A stretch of 62,000 nt of DNA. Origin: Symsagittifera roscoffensis (Eukaryota; Xenacoelomorpha; Acoela; Convolutidae). The position numbers and the translations under genes were made by a program. The stretch lies in assembly GCF_963678635.1 (NCBI RefSeq), contig NW_026970960.1, positions 2,501 through 64,500 of the forward strand, given 5' to 3'. Position 1 is the stretch's first letter. Each line of letters opens with the position of its first letter. The notes under the pieces are model-generated. The model ran no database searches. It saw nothing but the letters and a program-made list of their open reading frames with translations, and had not been told where the DNA came from. Positions 25,790 to 37,724 of the stretch are shown here, piece after piece.

Positions 25790-27525
25790 AGAAAAATTGT
25801 TTTTTTCTTCAATTAGGAGATTGGGACAGCTAGTATATGGTCTGTAGTTTCCAAAAATGTCAATTAGGGCTAACTTTTATCAATTTAAGGCAAAAAAAAA
25901 CTTGTTCGAAAATGGTGCGTTTTTGGTCATTTTTGGGGTTAAGCCCAATTTTTCATAACATTGTGTCAAAGTCAATCAATTGATTTGAGTATGTTCTATA
26001 CATGATTTTCGAGTGTAGTTTGGGTCAGTAGGTTGTGCTAAACTGTTTTTTTGGTTTTAAAACAAAAAAAAGTATTAAAAAATGCAATTTTTTGGTTTTT
26101 TTTTAACCGAAAAATTCCAAAAATTCCCGACTTTTCTTTTGTGAAAAAAAAACTAAAAAAGTTTTTTAACCGACTCAAAAGCTATATATTCGTGTTCCTC
26201 TTGAAAAACCCTAGATTTTAGTGTATTTTTTTTCTCTCTAAAGTCAATTGAATGAGATTTTAGGACAAGTGCGTTTTTGGAAAAAGTTGGGGTTAAGACC
26301 TATTTTGGTTTTTTTACCCTAAAAATTTAACCAACCGTCCAAAATCGATAAATGATACATGGTTGGACTTGTCTTGAGCCAAGGAACCCAGAGAAAAAGT
26401 GGGGTTAAGAAATTGGGGTTAAGAATCAGAAACCCTGAACTCCCAGGAATATGTAGTTATACTTTCAACTCAGATTTCCTGGTCTTATTCAAGATTAATT
26501 CCCAATTAAGATCGTATAGTACTAGAAAGATAAAAATCAGCATGTAGGCTCAGTTTGCCTTGACAAATCTGAATCTGAAATCGTTTTAAACAAAAAATTT
26601 TTATTTTCTGAGTTTTGGGCAAAAAAAGTGAAAAAGTCCGCCCTAGAGAGGTGCGTTTTTGGCAAATCGAAATTTGAGCTCACAAAAAAGATTTTTAAAA
26701 GCGTTATATTTTCGAAACTACTATGCAACTAGCATTATCTGTTCAATAGCTGTCCCCAGATGTACTATTTAACGTTTTCAGATTTTTTTTTGTTTCGTAG
26801 TGGCTAAAAAACTAAAACTTACTAAAAAAAAAGTTGGGGTTAAGGTTTTTTTTTTATTATGGCGCATATATGAATGTTCCTATTATTTTAATATACTTAA
26901 TACTATTTTTATGGCTTTTAGTGACCAATGGGAGTCCAGAAATGCTAGTTGTTTGATTTTTTCTTTTTTGTTTTTTTTTTCTATGGCTAAAACACCAAAA
27001 AAGGACTTAGCCCCAACTTTTTGCCAAAATCGCACTTGTCCTAAAATCTCATTCAATTGACTTTAGAGAGAAAATAAATACACTAAAATGTAGGGTTCTT
27101 CAAGAGAAACACGATTAAATTGCTTTTAAGTTGGTTAAAAAAAATTTTATATTTTTTTTTTACAAAAGAAAAGTCGGGAATTTTTGGAACTTTTTCGGTT
27201 AAAAAAAACCAAAAAAATGCAGTTTTTAACATTTTTTTTTGTTTTAAAACCAAAAAAAACAGTTTATCACAACCTACTGACCCAAGCCACACTCGAAAAT
27301 CATGTATAGAACATACTCAAAGCAATTGATTGACTTTGACACACTGTTTTGAAAAATTGGGCTTAACCCCAAAAATGACCAAAAACGCACCTATTTTTGA
27401 ATAGGTTTTTTTGCCCTCAAAAGATACAAATTAGCCCCAACCAACATTTTTTGAAACTAAAGACTAAGTAATCGCTGCTCCGACCCTCTCTTTGTTGAAA
27501 ACAAAAAAATTTAAGGCAACCTCAT
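25790..27525. repeat. Large imperfect inverted repeat with about 500-bp arms
   Basis: Left arm about 25790-26310, right arm about 27000-27525, loop about 690 bases. Matching landmarks: GTCTGTAGTTTCCAAAAATG on the left pairs with CATTTTTTGAAACTAAAGAC on the right; GAACATACTCAAAGCAATTG at 27309 pairs with CAATTGATTTGAGTATGTTC at 25977; CTAAAATCTCATTCAATTGA at 27041 pairs with its complement at 26242. Signature copies GGTGCGTTTTTGG lie in both arms in opposite orientation. No gene found in arms or loop. Confidence 0.85.
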
Positions 27526-27589
27526 CCAAACCAATCTAAAACCAAAAATTTCCAGTTGAAATCGAGCTAATTTTGTGAACATTGTTTTT

Positions 27590-30035
27590 TCTTGAGCTTC
27601 AATATAGAACCATATATGTGTTTATCACAGCTGTCAGGGCCAGAAAAAGTCAATGAGCGTACATTTGGACAATAAAAACGTAATTTCAAGAGGAAAGTTT
27701 TTTTGAAATGGCTCAAAAACCACCAAATTACTCGATTTCTTCCTGAAAACCCGTTTTCTGATCATTTTTTCCCATCTGTATCTCTATATAGGTCCTTTTT
27801 TGAGTTTATTGGTAATCTGAGACAATGATAGCGTCAATGAGCTTCGTTGCAGACAATAATATCAAACTTATATAAGGAAAATTGTTTGTCTAAATCGAAG
27901 TTAGTATTCACTTTATAAAATTAAAAAAAACACAAGTGTAATGAACTTCGGTTAAAAATTTTTTTTCTCCCATAAAACTCAAATTTTACTGTCTGATAAT
28001 AAGCCTAGTATATTTGTGCCGACAGGGAATACTTTAAATACGAAATTATACGATGATTTAATTGCTCAGAACTTGGTAACTGGCTTTCTCCTTAAGCAAC
28101 CTAATTTTGTTAAAATTGTTTTTTCTTGAGCTTCAGTATAGAACTATATATGTGTTTATCAGTGCTGTCAGGGCCGGAAAGAGTCAATGAGCGTACATTC
28201 GGACAATAAAAACGTCATTTCAAGAGGAAAGTTTTTTTGAAATGGCTCAAAAACCATCAAATTACTCGATTTCTTCTAAAAACCCGTTTTCTGATCAATT
28301 TTTTTTCCCTCTGGGTCTCCATATAGGTCCTTTTTTGAGTTTATTGGTAATCTGATACCAATATAGCGTTAATGAGCTTCGTTGCAGACAAAAATATCAA
28401 ACTTATATAAGGAAAATTGTTTGTCTAAATCGAAGTTAGTATTCACTTTATAAAATTTAAAAAAAAACACAAGTGTAATGAACTTCGGTTAAAAATTTTT
28501 TTTCTCCCATAAAACTTAAATTTTACTGTCTGATAATAAGCATAGTATATTTGTGCCGACAGGGAATACTTTAAATACGAAATTATACGATGATTTAATT
28601 GCTCAGAACTTGATAACTGGCTTTCTCCTTAAGCAATCTAATTTTGTGAACATTGTTTTTTCTTGAGCTTCAATATAGAACCATATATGTGTTTATCAGA
28701 GCTGTCAGGGCCGGAAAGAGTCAATGGGCGTACATTAGTACAATAAAAACGTCATTTCAAGAGGAAAGTTTTTTTGAAATGGCTCAAAAACCACCAAATT
28801 ACTCGATTTCTTCCTGAAAACCCGTTTTCTGATCATTTTTTCCCATCTGTATCTCTATATAGGTCCTTTTTTGAGTTTATTGGTAATCTGAGACCATGAT
28901 AGCGTCAATGAGCTTCGTTGCAGACAATAATATCAAACTTATATAAGGAAAATTGTTTGTCTAAATCGAAGTTAGTATTCACTTTATAAAATTAAAAAAA
29001 ACACAAGTGTAATGAACTTCGGTTAAAATTTTTTTTTCTCCCATAAAACTTAAATTTTACTGTCTGATAATAAGCATAGTATATTTGTGCCGACAGGGAA
29101 TACTTTAAATACGAAATTATACGATGATTTAATTGCTCAGAACTTGGTAACTGGCTTTCTCCTTAAGCAATCTAATTTTGTGAACATTGTTTTTTCTTGA
29201 GCTTCAATATAGAACTATATATGTGTTTATCAGAGCTTTCAGGGCCGGAAAAAGTCAATGGGCGTACATTCGGACAATAAAAACGTCATTTCAAGAGGAA
29301 ATTTGTTTTGAAATGGCTCAAAAACCACCAAATTACTCGATTTCCTTCTGAAAACCCGTTTTCTGATCATTTTTTCCCATCTGTATCTCTATATAGGTCC
29401 TTTTTTGAGTTTATTGGTAATCTGAGACCATGATAGCGCCAATGAGCTTCGTTGCAGACTAAAATATCAAAGTTATATAAGGAAAATTGTTTGTCTAAAT
29501 CGAAGTTAGTATTCACTTTATAAAATTTAAAAAAACACAAGTGTAATGAACTTCGGTTAAAATTTTTTTTTCTCCCATAAAACTTAAATTTTACTGTCTC
29601 ATACTAAGCATAGTAGTTTTGTGCCGACAGGGAATACTTTAAATACGAAATTATACGATAATTTAATTGCTCAGAATTTGGTAACTGGCTTTCTCCTTAA
29701 GCAACCTAATTTTGTGAACATTGTTTTTTCTTGAGCTTCAATATAGAACCATATATGTGTTTATCACAGCTGTCAGGGCCGGAAAGAGTCAATGAGCGTA
29801 CATTCGGACAATAAAAACGTCATTTGAAGAGGAAAGTTTTTTGAAATGGCTCAAAAACCACCAAATTACTCGATTTCTTCCTAAAAACCCGTTTTCTGAT
29901 CAATTTTTTTCCTCTGTGTCTATATATAGGTCCTTTTTTGAGTTTATTGGTAACCTGAGACCAAAATAGCATCCTTGAACTTCGTTGCAGACAAAAATAT
30001 TAAAGTTATATGGGGAAAATTGTTTGTCTAAATCG
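27590..30035 (-). repeat. 535-bp satellite in cassette 3, reverse orientation
   Basis: About 4.6 units recognised by the inverted anchor AGAACCATATATGTGTTTAT at about 27606, 28140, 28675, 29209 and 29742 (spacing 534). Most units carry CTCAAAAACCACCAAATTAC, that is GGTGGTTTTTGAG inverted, a cassette 1-type motif that cassette 2 units lack at this place. Confidence 0.9.
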
Positions 30036-30425
30036 AAATTAGACAAAGCTTGTTTTTGACTTTGTGACACTCCATAAGCCTTAGTTGTGCTAGGAGGGGC
30101 TTAGTTGACTACAATTCATCCTTTGCAGTTGATTGTTTAACATTCAAATGTCTAAAAAAGAGAAAGCCTTGGCTTCGAAAAAAAAAAGAGAACTACAAGT
30201 TCCAAAAAAGAGAAAGCTTTCTCAAAAAAAAGCCAAAAAAGTTTTTGGGACCGATGTTGCCCGCCTCCCCGTTGTCCTCCAATCATTACTTGCACTCCAA
30301 TCAAAATTCCTTTGCAGTTGATTGTTGTTGTTGCCTTGTATTGATTTTGATCCTTTAAATTCTTGCCTCCAAAAGCCTTAGTTGTGCTAGGAGGTGCTTG
30401 GTTCTCTACAATTGATCATACTACT
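30036..30425. other. Small segment with two nested direct repeats
   Basis: CCTTAGTTGTGCTAGGAGG occurs at 30079 and 30376, each followed by a similar CTACAATT(C/G)ATC stretch, and TTTGCAGTTGATTGTT occurs exactly at 30122 and 30311. It is compositionally different from the flanking satellites and includes a lysine-rich 62-codon frame that I do not regard as proven. It may be a small insertion. Confidence 0.55.
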
Positions 30426-31760
30426 TTGGAAATAGGTGCGTTTTTGAAAAAATATTGGGTTTAAGCCCAATTCCATATTTTTGGCCAAAAAATAAAAGTA
30501 AAATACTTTTTTATGACAAACTATGACTTTTCGGATGCTATCGGACATACTTTGAGAACTGTGAGCATCATTTGAAGTATTTTATTTTATTTTGGGTATG
30601 GGTGTGTTTTTGAAAAAAAATTAGGTTTAGGCCAAATTCCAGGTTTTTGGCCTTAAAATGAGCAAAAATTTGTTGTTTTGGCAAACTTTTGCTTTTCTGA
30701 TGCTATTAGACCTTTTTTTGATGTTCTGGAATAGATTTCCGCTGTTTTATACTAAATTGGGTCTAAGTGCGTTTTCGGAAAAAAATAGGGGTTAAGCCAA
30801 ATTCCATGTTTTTGGCCTTAAAATGAGCATAATTTTGTTGTTTTGGCAAACTCTTGCTTTTCTGATGCTATTAGACCTTTTTTCGATGTTTTGGGATAGA
30901 TTTCCGCTGTTTTATACTAAATTGGGTCTAAGTGCGTTTTCGGAAAAAAGTTGGGTTTAAGCCAAATTCCAGGTTTTTGACCTTAAAATGAGCATAATTT
31001 TGTTGTTTTAGCAAGCTCTTGCTTTTCTGATGCTACCAGAACTTTTTTCGATGTTCTGGCATAGATTTCCGCTGTTTTATACTAAATTAGGTCTAAGTGC
31101 GTTTTCGGAAAAAATTGGGGTTAAGCCAAATTCCAGGTTTTTGGCCTTAAAACGAGCTTAATTTTGTTGTTTTGGCAAACTCTTGCTTTTCCGATGCTAT
31201 TAGACCTTTTCTCGATGTTCTCGGATAGATTTCCGCTGTTTTATACTAAATTGGGTCTAGGTGCATTTTTGGAAAAAAATTGGGTTTAAGCCAAATTCCG
31301 GGTTTTTGGCCTTAAAATGAGCTTAATTTTGTTGTTTTGGCAAACTCTTGCTTTTCTGATGCTATTAGACCTTTTTTCGATGTTCTGGGATAGGTTTCCG
31401 CTGTTTTATACCAAATTGGGTCTAAGTGCGTTTTCGGAAAAAATTGGGGTTAAGCCAAATTCCAGGTTTTTGGCCTTAAAAGGAGCATAAATTTGTTGTT
31501 TTGGCAAACTCTTGCTTTTCCGATGCTATTAGACCTTTTCTCGATGTTCTCGGATAGAATTCCGCTGTTTTATACAAAATTGGGTCTAGGTGCATTTTTG
31601 GAAAAAAATTGGGTTTAAGCCAAATTCCGGGTTTTTGGCCTTAAAATGAGCTTAATTTTGTTGTTTTGGCAAACTCTTGCTTTTCTGATGCTATTAGACC
31701 TTTTTTCGATGTTCTGGGATAGGTTTCCGCTGTTTTATACCAAATTGGGTCTAGGTGCGT
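30426..31760 (+). repeat. 166-bp satellite carrying the cassette 3 signature
   Basis: About eight units of 164-168 bases, each with (A/G)GTGCGTTTTCGG or a close form followed by TTGGGGTTAAGCC or TTGGGTTTAAGCC, then TTTTGTTGTTTTGGCAAACT and TTCCGCTGTTTTATAC. The first two units are the most diverged. Every unit pairs the signature with a lone telomere-like GGGGTTAAG. Confidence 0.9.
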
Positions 31761-32023
31761 TTTCGTAATTGGGAGCACTTTTTTGCCGAAAAATTGGTTC
31801 AATTTCGATTTTCTAGACCCAAATTAGTTTTTTGGGTGTAACTTGCCTTTTTACAGTCCCAGACACTTTTTTAGGTGTTTCTATCGTTTTTTCGTCGATT
31901 TCGAGGTCAAGGTGCGTTTTTGGAAACTAAGGTGCGTTTTTGTAATTGACAGGGGGGTGTGCGTTTTTGGAGGTGCGTTTTTGTAATTGTCAACAACTAT
32001 GGACCGGGTGCGTTTTTGGAAAA
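31761..32023. other. Cassette 3 right subterminal motif cluster
   Basis: GGTGCGTTTTTG occurs repeatedly in direct orientation between 31911 and 32020, two copies extending to TAATTG, just before the inverted terminal copy. Same architecture as the right ends of cassettes 1, 2 and 4. Confidence 0.75.
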
Positions 32024-32052
32024 TCAATTACAAAAACGCACCGGTACTAGGG
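32024..32052 (-). repeat. Right terminal inverted repeat of cassette 3
   Basis: TCAATTACAAAAACGCACCG followed by GTACTAGGG, inverted relative to 25564-25592. CCCTAA starts at 32053. Confidence 0.82.
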
Positions 32053-32568
32053 CCCTAACCCTAACCCTAACCCTAACCCTAACCCTAACCCTAACCCTAA
32101 CCCTAACCCTAACCCTAACCCTAACCCTAACCCTAACCCTAACCCTAACCCTAACCCTAACCCTAACCCTAACCCTAACCCTAACCCTAACCCTAACCCT
32201 AACCCTAACCCTAACCCTAACCCTAACCCTAACCCTAACCCTAACCCTAACCCTAACCCTAACCCTAACCCTAACCCTAACCCTAACCCTAACCCTAACC
32301 CTAACCCTAACCCTAACCCTAACCCTAACCCTAACCCTAACCCTAACCCTAACCCTAACCCTAACCCTAACCCTAACCCTAACCCTAACCCTAACCCTAA
32401 CCCTAACCCTAACCCTAACCCTAACCCTAACCCTAACCCTAACCCTAACCCTAACCCTAACCCTAACCCTAACCCTAACCCTAACCCTAACCCTAACCCT
32501 AACCCTAACCCTAACCCTAACCCTAACCCTAACCCTAACCCTAACCCTAACCCTAACCCTAACCCTAA
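32053..32568. repeat. Interstitial telomere array 4, 86 hexamers
   Basis: 516 bases of perfect CCCTAA, same orientation and phase as the rest. Confidence 0.97.
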
Positions 32569-32591
32569 GCCTAGCCAAGTCAATTTATGAG
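32569..32591 (+). repeat. Left terminal inverted repeat of cassette 4
   Basis: GCCTAGCCA, two bases, then TCAATTTATGAG. The inverted right end has GCCTAGCCA, two bases, TCAATTTTTGAG. The outer nine bases are identical. Confidence 0.82.
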
Positions 32592-33450
32592 GGTGGAACA
32601 ACCACTTTTTATGGCAATGGCTCAGAGGGTTTCCGAGCTCCTAGAACTTCGGGGATTAGTGTTTTGAGCATTTGAGGCAATAGTAAGACACCCTAATGAA
32701 AAAAACTTCGAAAAAAACGGCTAGAAAAAGTTAGGTTTGGGCAAAAGTCAATTTTTGAGGCTTTTTTGTCGGTTTGGAAAACATACTTAAAAGTTAGTTT
32801 TGGGCTTTTTTTTAACTTTTCCGGCAACCTCTGCTCATGTTCTTTCCAACGATATCAAAAAAAGCCCAAACCTAACAGTACTTTTTGATTTTTGGACAAA
32901 AAAGTGAAGTTTGTGATTTTTGGCCCAAACCCAAAACTAAAAAAGCTGTATTTCAGTGAAAAATTGACCAATTTTAAAAATTGAGGTATCGTTGAGCGTT
33001 TCTTGGGCAAAGGAAGCTAGCTAAACTAAAAAAAAAAAGTTAGGGCTAACTTTCCAAACCTTTTCAAAAAATGGGTAGTTAAGTGTAGTAACTCTGACAA
33101 CCCGACCTGGACGGAACGGATTGACCACAAGAAAAGTTCATAAGAAGATTCTTAGTTTACAAACTCTATTATACCTAATTTTCGACGAGGAACACGATGG
33201 TGAAGTCATTTCTTGGATTGGACATTTTTTTTTGGGTCAAAATAGACATTTTTCAAAAACGCCCGCAAAAAGTCAATTTTTGAGCAGAAAGTTTTTTTTT
33301 AGGGTTAGGAAATGACCTAGGGTTAGAAACTCAACCATTATTTCCTTCTTTTGCTATAGTTTGGCTATAAAGGGTTTGGTTAGAGGTTTCCAATGAGCCT
33401 ATAAAATCTAAATTTGAAAAAAAATTCTTTGAGAAATTTGATTTTGAGCC
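32592..33450. other. Cassette 4 left module, diverged homologue of the cassette 2 module
   Basis: Landmarks in the same order as cassette 2: AAAAAGTTAGGTTTGGGCAA before the signature at 32745, CCTCTGCTCA at 32828-32837, AAAAGCTGTATTT near 32941, AACTTTCCAAACC near 33049, GTGTAGTAAC and TGACAACCCGACC near 33085, and the second signature AAGTCAATTTTTGAGCAGAA at 33270-33289. It also shares CTTTCCAACGATA with the 365-bp satellite. No gene. Confidence 0.75.
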
Positions 33451-34200
33451 AAAGCAAAAAAGTTAGGTTTGGGGCGTTTCATTGATTTTTTTGGCTCAAT
33501 TTTGCGTTTTTCTCTGAATATTCGGTTATTTTCGCTGATTTTTTGCATACGGACTCATATGAAGCTGGAGTTGCTGCCCTATACTCGCTATTATCAGAAA
33601 ATTAAAAAAATGGCTTTTTATTTGGGCTTAATTTTCAACATGAAAAAAACGTACAATAAAAAAAATGATTTTTCATGAAAAAATCCTTTTAATGATGTTT
33701 TTTGATTCAATTGTATGGCTTGAATCAATGAATACAAACCAAAAAACAATACTATGGGAGGTTCATTTGGAGTTTTTGCGTAAAAGTTGTCCAAAACAAG
33801 AAAAAACGTCCCAAAAAGGACAAAAAAAACTTTTTTGAGCAGAAGTTTTTTTTAGGGTTAAGAAATGACCTAGGGTTAGAATCTCAACCATTGTTTCCTT
33901 CTTTCGCTATAGTTTGGCTATAAAGGGATTGGTTAAAGGTTTCCAATGAGCCTATAAAATCTAAATTTGAAATAAAATTCTTTGAGAAATTCGATTTTAG
34001 CTAAAGAAAAAAAGTTGGGTTTGGGGCGTTCCTTGATTTTTTTTGGCTCAATTTTGCGTTTTTCTTTAAATATTCAATTAATTTCGCTAATTTTTTGCAT
34101 ATGGACTCAAATAACGCTGTAGTTGCTACCCTATACTCGCTATTATCAGAAAAGTAAAAAAAACTTCTTATTTGGGCTTAAGTTTTGACATGAAAAAACG
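33270..34200. repeat. Tandem duplication with 552-base offset
   Basis: Segment 33270-33640 recurs diverged at about 33822-34200: AGGGTTAGGAAATGACC at 33301 against AGGGTTAAGAAATGACC at 33854, and CCCTATACTCGCTATTATCA in both. Each copy starts at a (T)TTTTTGAGCAGAA signature remnant. Confidence 0.8.
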
Positions 34201-34389
34201 TATATAAGGTAAAGTAACGAAAAAATTAAAGTGGACAGTTTCAGAGCATGTAGCTGCGTTTAGCTTCAAAAACGGATCATCTGGCTACATTGGGATAGTT
34301 GCTAACCTAGTGAGTATAAAACATTGGTTTTCAACCACATATGTAACATCAGAGTCAATAGAAAGTAAAATCTGATCATAAAAAAAATT

Positions 34390-37300
34390 GTCTGATTTCT
34401 CAGGTGAAAAGTTATTTGCAAAGTGGTAAGCAACCAAATAATCGTAAAATTTTGAATTTAAAATGTTCTCTGTCTGCAGAGACGTGATATGCATAGTGTC
34501 AGGTAGTTAAACTAAAGTTTTATGAGAGAAAAAAAAATGTTTAACCGAAGTTCATTACACGTGTTTTTTTTTATTATTTTATAAAGTGAATACTAACTTC
34601 GATTTAGAAAGACAGTTTTCCCTATATAACTTTGATATTTTTGTCTGCATCGAAGCTCATTAACGCTATCTTGGTCTCAGATTACCAATAAACTCAAAAA
34701 AGGAACTATATGGAGACCCAGAGGGGAAAAATTGATCAGAAAACGGGTTTTTAGGAAGAAATCGAGTAATTTGGTGGTTTTTGAGCCATTTCAAAAAAAC
34801 TTTCCTGTTGAAATGTCGTTTTTATTGTCCGAATGTACGCTCATTGACTCTTTCCGGCCCTTTCAACTCTGATAAACAAATATATGGTTCTATACTGAAG
34901 CTCAAGAAAAAACAATGTTCACAAAATTAGGTTGCTTAAGGAGAAATCCAGTTACCAAGTTCTGAGCAGTTAAATCGTCGTATTATTTCGTCTTTAAAGT
35001 TTTCTCTGTCGGCACAAAATTACTATGCTTAGTATCAGAGAGTAAAATTTAAGTTTTAAGGGAGAAAAAAATTTTTTAACCGAAGTTCATTACACTTGTG
35101 TTTTTGTATTATTTTATAAAATGAATACTAACTTCGATTTAGACGAACATTTTTCCCTATATAACTTTGATATTTTTGTTTGCAACGAAGCTCATTGAGG
35201 CTTTCTTGGTCTCAGATTACCAATAATTTCAAAAAAGGACCTATATAGAGACCCAGAGGGAAAAAAATGATAAAAAAACGGGTTTTTAGGAAGAAATAGA
35301 GTAATTTGGTGGTTTTTGAGCTATTTCAAAAAAACTTTCCTCTTGAAATGACGTTTTTATTGTCCAAATGTACGCTCAATGACTCTTTCCGGCCCTGACA
35401 GCTCTGATAAACAAATATATGGTACTAAATTAAAGCTAAAAAAAAACAAGGTTCATAAAATTGAGTTTTTTTAAGGAGAAAGCCAGTTACCAAGTTCTGA
35501 GCAAATTAATCAATTTATATCTTCGTATTTAAAGTGTTCTCTGTCGGCACAAAAGTACTATGCTTAGTATCAGACAGTAAAATTAAAGTTTTACGAGAGA
35601 AAAAAGTGTTTAACCGAAGTTCATTACACTTGTGTTTTTTTTTAAATTTATAAAGTGAATACTAACTTCGATTTAGATAAACAATTTTCCCTATATAACC
35701 TTGATATTTTTATCTGCAGTGAAGCTCATGGACGTCATTTTGGTCTCAGATCACCGATAAACTCAATGAAGGATCTCTATAGAGATCCAGAGGGAAAAAA
35801 CTGATAAAAAAAATGGACTTTTAAGAAAAAAATCTTGTAATTTGGTGATTTTGAGTCATTTCAAAAAAACTTTCATCTTGAAATGACGTTATTATTGTCC
35901 GACTGTACGCTCATTGACTCTTTCCGGCCCTTACAGCTCTGATAAACAAATATATGGTTCTATACTGAAGCTCAAGAAAAAACAATGTTCACAAAATTAG
36001 GTTGCTTAAGGAGAAATCCAGTTACCAAGTTCTGAGCAATTAAATCATCTTATACTTTTGTAACTAAAGTGTTCCATGGCGGCAAAAAATTACTATGCTT
36101 AAAATCAGACAATAAAAATAAAGTTTTATGAGAGAAAAAAATGTTTAACCGAAGTTCATTATACTTGTGTTTTTTTATTGATTTATAAAGTAAATACTAA
36201 CTTCATTTTAGATAAACAATTTTCCGCATGTAACTTTGATATTTTTGTCTGCAACGAAGATCATTGACGTTATATTGGTCTCAGGTTACCGATAAACTCA
36301 GAAAAGTACCTATATAGAGATCCAGAGGGAAAAAACTGATCAAAAAATGGGTTTTCAAAAAAAATTTGAACAATTTGACAATTTTTGAGCCATTTCAAAA
36401 AACCTTCCTACTGAATTGACATTGTTATTGTCCGAATGTACGCTCAATGACTCTTCCCGGCCCTGACAAGTCTGATAAACACATATCTGGTTCTATATTG
36501 AAGCTCAAATAAAAACAATATTCATGAAATTAGGTTTCTTAAGGAGAAAGCCAGTTACCAAAATCTGAGCAATTAAATCATCGTATATTTTCCTATTTAA
36601 AGTGATCCCTGTCGGCATACAAGTACTTTTTTTAGTATCAGACAGTAAAATGAAAGTCTTATGAGAGAAAAAAATGTTTAATCGAAGTTCAATACACTTG
36701 TGTTTTTTTATCAATTTATATAGTTATAACAAACTTTGATTTAGATAAACAATTTTCCATATATAACTTTAATATTTTTGTCTGCAACGAAGCTCACTGA
36801 CGCTATTGTGGTCTCAGATTACCAATAAACTCGAAAAAAGACCTATATAGAGATCCAGAGGAAGAAAACTGATCAAAAATGGGTTTTCAAGAAGAAATCG
36901 AGTAATTTTGTGATTTTTGAGCCATTCGAAAAAAACTTTCCTCTGAAAACGACGTTGTAATTGTCTGAATGTACGCTCAATGACTCCTCCCGGCCCTGAC
37001 AAGTCTGATAAGTACATATATAGTTCTATATTGAAGCTAAAAAAAAAAAATTTCATAAAGTTAGGTTTCTTAAGGAGAAAGCCAGTTACCAAGTTCTGAG
37101 CAATTAAACCATTGTGTATTTTCGTGTTTAAAGTGTTCCCTGTCGGCGCGAAAGTTTTTTCCCTAGAATCGAGCAGTAAAATGAAAGTTTCATGAGAGAA
37201 AAAAATGTTTAACCAAAGTTCATTACACTTGTTTTTTTTTTTTTAAAGTGAATACTAACTTCGATTCAGATAAACAATTTTCCCTATACAGCTTTGATAT

Positions 37301-37724
37301 TTTTGTCTGCAGCGAAGCTCATTGACGCTATTGTGGTCTCAGATTACCAATAAAAACGCAAAAAGACCTATATAGAGATCCAGAGGAGGAAAACTGATCA
37401 AAAATGGGTTTTTAAGAAGAAATCAAGTAATTTTGTGATTTTTGAGCCATTGCAAAAAAACTTTCCTCTGAAAACGACGTTGTAATTGTCTGAATGTACG
37501 CTCAATGACTCCTCCCGGCCCTGACAAGTCTGATAAGCACATATATGGTTCTATATTGAAACTCAAACAAAAACAATTTTCATAAATTTAGGTTTCTTAA
37601 GGAGAAAGCCATTTACCAAAATCTGAGCAATTAAATCCTTGTGTAATTTCGTGTTTAAAGTGTTCCCTGTCGGCACAAAAGTAATTTTCTTAGTATCAGA
37701 TTGTAAAAAGAAAGTTTGTTCTGG
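34390..37724 (+). repeat. 535-bp satellite in cassette 4
   Basis: About six units, the first strongly diverged. Anchors AAATATATGGTTCTATACTG and relatives at about 34877, 35407, 35946, 36483, 37015 and 37543. The left units carry GGTGGTTTTTGAGC, the right ones GTGATTTTTGAGCC like cassette 2. The last unit breaks off at 37720 into the 355-bp satellite. About 190 bases before it (34201-34390) show nothing recognisable. Confidence 0.88.

Larger units (their letters stand above)
25564..32052. mobile_element. Cassette 3: TIR-bounded satellite element inside telomere DNA
   Basis: A 6.5-kb block between arrays 3 and 4 with inverted ends built on ACCGGTGCGTTTTTGTAATT. Contains a large imperfect inverted repeat, the 535-bp satellite in reverse orientation, a small segment with its own direct repeats, a 166-bp satellite and a right motif cluster. 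No credible gene. Confidence 0.7.

Noticed and set aside
30133-30321. 62-codon lysine-rich frame
   Set aside because: Lys codons come from A-rich DNA, there is no support beyond an ATG, and the frame lies inside a direct-repeat segment.
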